NCBI GenBank assembly: GCA_013697365.1
Contig: JACCXA010000301.1
Coordinates: 1 to 6,703, forward strand
Source of the DNA: Chthoniobacterales bacterium
GTDB lineage: Bacteria; Verrucomicrobiota; Verrucomicrobiia; Chthoniobacterales; UBA10450
Length of the DNA: 6,703 nucleotides
Reading direction: 5' to 3'
Position numbers and translations under genes: made by a program. How positions within the stretch are numbered: position 1 is the first letter of the stretch; the number at the start of each line of letters is the position of its first letter. Shown here piece by piece: positions 5,269-6,703 of the stretch. The notes below the pieces were generated by a model, which was given only the letters and a program-made list of their open reading frames with translations, ran no database searches and was not told where the DNA came from.

Positions 5269-6518
5269 CCTACGGAGTCGGCGTTTGTTATGTCGGCGTC
5301 ATCCTAACCGGCAGCCGCGGCGGATATCTCAGCACAGCGGCCAGCCTGTTTGTATTTGGCCTCCTGAGTCTCGCGATCCTTCGACGGGCAGAAGGAGGTC
5401 TGTTCTGGAAAATCGGCGGCGCGGGTATCCTGGTAGCCATCGTTCTTGGCGGTCTGGCAATTTACTATGTTGCCAAAAGCCAGTTTCTGACGAACAGGGC
5501 GCAGTCCGTCTTTGAGACGAGTAACATGCGCGTGGATCTCTGGGACTCGGCCCTGCGACAATGGAAATTGCAGCCGTTTGTCGGCACCGGGGCGGGCACC
5601 TTCGCGTATTACGGCCGGTTATTTCGGACGCCGCGCGTTCAGCAAGATCCAATCTACGTCCACAATGATTACCTTCACTTGTTGGCGGAATATGGTGCAC
5701 TCGGCGCCGGGTTGTTGGCGCTGCTGCTTGGGATTCACTCTTGGCATGGCGGGAAAACTTTTCAGCGGCTTGGGCCGAAACGGGTGGCTGTTTCCCACCG
5801 AATCCAGAGCAACGCGCTGGCCTTAAACCTTGGCGCCATCGCCGCGCTCTCGAGCTATTTTGTTCACTCAGCCTTCGACTTTAATTTACACATCCCGGCA
5901 AACGCTCTGCTGATGGCATTCGTCTTTGGCCTGCTCGCGAACGATGGCGTCGTCCGTGAGCGCGAACCCTCGACCAGGACGATTTCTTTTTCGGGGTGGC
6001 GTCTCTTGCTCCCGCTGCTCGGAGTGGTTCTGCTCATCCAGAGCAGCCGTCTCTTCCCGGGTGAATTCTTTGCGGAGAAAGCCCGTGCTGCCGTCCGCGA
6101 CGGGCAGGCCGCCATCGGAATGTTGCACGCGATCCGGGGGCTGACCTACGCGCCCGGGAACCCCGATCTCCATTTTCACCTCGGCTTAGCCAAAATGCTG
6201 TTTGGGGACGGCATGGAAAGTCCGAGAGCTGCGGCATCGTTCTATTCGGACGCAGCGCTGGCATTCGAGCGAGCATACCGAATCGCACCTCGGGACGAAA
6301 TTTACGGCCTTCATTTGGCTGCGGCCTTGGACGGCGCAGCCCGTTTTGACGAAGCCGAAGCTGTCTTCTACGACGTCCTGCAAATGGACCCTAATTCGGA
6401 GGCGCTTCGGCGTTACTACCAGAGTCACCTCAACACATGGCGGAACTGGACGCCGGCTCCGGAAAATCAATTGGAAGGTGGTTCAGAGCCTGCTCCTAAC
6501 GACAACGAAGGTTCGTAA
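5229..6518 (+). CDS. O-antigen ligase (Wzy_C) catalytic part with TPR-like tail (-1 frame)
   Basis: This frame continues the ligase-like protein. It is open from TTG 5229, but I infer that real use begins at 5259, after a frameshift. No Shine-Dalgarno precedes TTG 5229, and residues 1-10 look like an out-of-frame reading. Numbered from 5229, LTGSRGGYLS (26-35) is the conserved SRGG block after a helix. A large extracytoplasmic loop follows (about 83-152) with NMRVDLW (99-105), GTGAGTF (119-125) and VHNDYLHLLAEYG (144-156), the family's Arg and His-Asn hallmarks. More helices follow at about 153-170, 195-215, 222-238 and 258-272. The tail (about 310-400) contains TPR-like helices (ALAFERAYRIAP, AEAVFYDVLQMDP). 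Such proteins transfer or polymerise undecaprenyl-linked glycans, or glycosylate proteins, at the periplasmic face. The joined protein from ATG 4672 would have 615 residues. Confidence 0.85.
   Translation: MLEPLAGVGKDVLAYGVGVCYVGVILTGSRGGYLSTAASLFVFGLLSLAILRRAEGGLFWKIGGAGILVAIVLGGLAIYYVAKSQFLTNRAQSVFETSNMRVDLWDSALRQWKLQPFVGTGAGTFAYYGRLFRTPRVQQDPIYVHNDYLHLLAEYGALGAGLLALLLGIHSWHGGKTFQRLGPKRVAVSHRIQSNALALNLGAIAALSSYFVHSAFDFNLHIPANALLMAFVFGLLANDGVVREREPSTRTISFSGWRLLLPLLGVVLLIQSSRLFPGEFFAEKARAAVRDGQAAIGMLHAIRGLTYAPGNPDLHFHLGLAKMLFGDGMESPRAAASFYSDAALAFERAYRIAPRDEIYGLHLAAALDGAARFDEAEAVFYDVLQMDPNSEALRRYYQSHLNTWRNWTPAPENQLEGGSEPAPNDNEGS
5253..5259 (+). promoter_or_regulatory. Canonical -1 slippery heptamer G GGA AAG
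   Basis: In the upstream frame the codons read TGG GGA AAG ATG TGT TAG, so GGGAAAG sits in the exact X XXY YYZ phase needed for tandem -1 slippage, two codons before the stop. After slipping, the next codon is GAT at 5259, and the reading runs W-G-K-D-V-L-A-Y-G into the ligase frame. The same heptamer is the known frameshift site between genes G and T of phage lambda. GGAG at 5234-5237 lies 15 nt upstream, further than the ~10 nt usual for a stimulatory element. Downstream I can only pair GTTAG (5264-5268) with CTAAC (5304-5308), which is weak. An undercalled homopolymer at G4A3 would explain the data equally well. Confidence 0.5.
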
Positions 6519-6653
6519 ACTTAGCTTAAAACGAACGCAAAAAAGCGTTGCTGACCAATTTTCTCACGACTACCCTGCGCCACATGCCGCCTTCGCCTAA
6601 CGATTTGGCGCGCTCGAGAGGCAAGGTAGCGGCAGCCTTGAGCGTATAATATT
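6519..6653. other. Intergenic region after the ligase gene
   Basis: This 135-bp stretch holds a short inverted repeat, AACGC (6534-6538) and GCGTT (6545-6549) around six A's. It has no T tract on the plus strand, so it is not a convincing terminator for the ligase gene. Near its end is a perfect TATAAT (6645-6650). I see no other feature. Confidence 0.4.
6645..6650 (+). promoter_or_regulatory. Perfect -10 hexamer TATAAT before the last gene
   Basis: TATAAT lies 3 nt before the TTG at 6654. No good -35 occurs at 16-18 bp upstream, where GCAAGG/CAAGGT stands. If it is a true -10, transcription would start at or just inside the proposed start codon. The promoter reading and the TTG start are therefore partly in tension: the real start could be further downstream, beyond the window. 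Confidence 0.4.
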
Positions 6654-6703
6654 TTGAAACACGTCATACTCGCACGCGCGCTCTTCGCGGCACTGTTTCT
6701 GTC
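6654..6703 (+). CDS. Possible start of a secreted or membrane protein (partial, runs off the right edge)
   Basis: From TTG 6654 the frame reads MKHVILARALFAALFL and continues to the edge without a stop. Two basic residues early on followed by a hydrophobic run is the pattern of a signal peptide or signal anchor, so a new exported protein probably starts here. There is no Shine-Dalgarno. Only 16 codons are visible, so the family cannot be named, and a chance hydrophobic stretch is possible. Confidence 0.4.
   Translation, partial: MKHVILARALFAALFL

Noticed and set aside
5260..5340. Strong pseudoknot or hairpin downstream of the slippery heptamer
   Set aside because: By eye I find only a 5-bp GTTAG/CTAAC pairing and short GC palindromes such as GCCGCGGC. 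I do not claim a stimulatory structure without a folding calculation.
6534..6549. AACGC-A6-GCGTT hairpin after the ligase gene as a terminator
   Set aside because: It has only five base pairs and no T tract follows on the plus strand.

Overview
The window looks like ordinary chromosomal DNA of a free-living, moderately GC-rich Gram-negative bacterium. A Gram-negative host is suggested by a lipoprotein membrane-fusion protein (periplasmic adaptor) and an O-antigen-ligase-type membrane protein. The mix of genes, including a secreted protein ending in a 'CHNG...HL..H.GD..GPC' motif, reminds me of soil Verrucomicrobiota (Chthoniobacterales / Udaeobacter-like). That placement is an impression from protein style, not a proof. 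I see no insertion sequence, phage gene, integrase or CRISPR array.

Layout. Positions 1-2104 (minus strand) hold the front of a YbhGFSR-like ABC export operon. The membrane-fusion lipoprotein comes first (2104-1157), then the ATP-binding subunit (1046-90), and the operon continues off the left edge, where permease or further ATPase genes are expected. Divergent from it on the plus strand are two small genes: a DUF3052 protein (2166-2582) and a VOC/glyoxalase-fold protein (2623-3015). The VOC gene runs tail-to-tail into a Maf nucleotide pyrophosphatase on the minus strand (3592-2936), and the two overlap by 80 bp of coding sequence. A tRNA-Gly(UCC) gene lies at 3720-3790. It is followed by a secreted cysteine-containing protein (3880-4569) that ends in a clear rho-independent terminator.

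The right third (4672-6518) encodes one large O-antigen-ligase/Wzy_C membrane protein with a C-terminal TPR-like tail, but in two reading frames. The upstream frame stops at 5266-5268 and the downstream frame carries the rest of the protein. Just before that stop is a canonical -1 slippery heptamer, G GGA AAG (5253-5259), correctly phased. A -1 slip there gives a continuous 615-residue protein with no visible gap. This is the best candidate for something unusual in the window. A one-base homopolymer error, or a real inactivating deletion, at the same G4A3 run would look identical. A new gene probably begins at 6654 and leaves the right edge.

How the genes relate: the exporter pair works together, and the ligase-like protein concerns envelope polysaccharide or glycoprotein assembly. 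The remaining genes (DUF3052, VOC, Maf, tRNA, secreted protein) appear to be independent housekeeping or accessory genes. Two plus-strand genes (2166, 2623) have a TAnnnT -10-like hexamer ending exactly 6 nt before the ATG and no good Shine-Dalgarno, which hints at leaderless transcripts.
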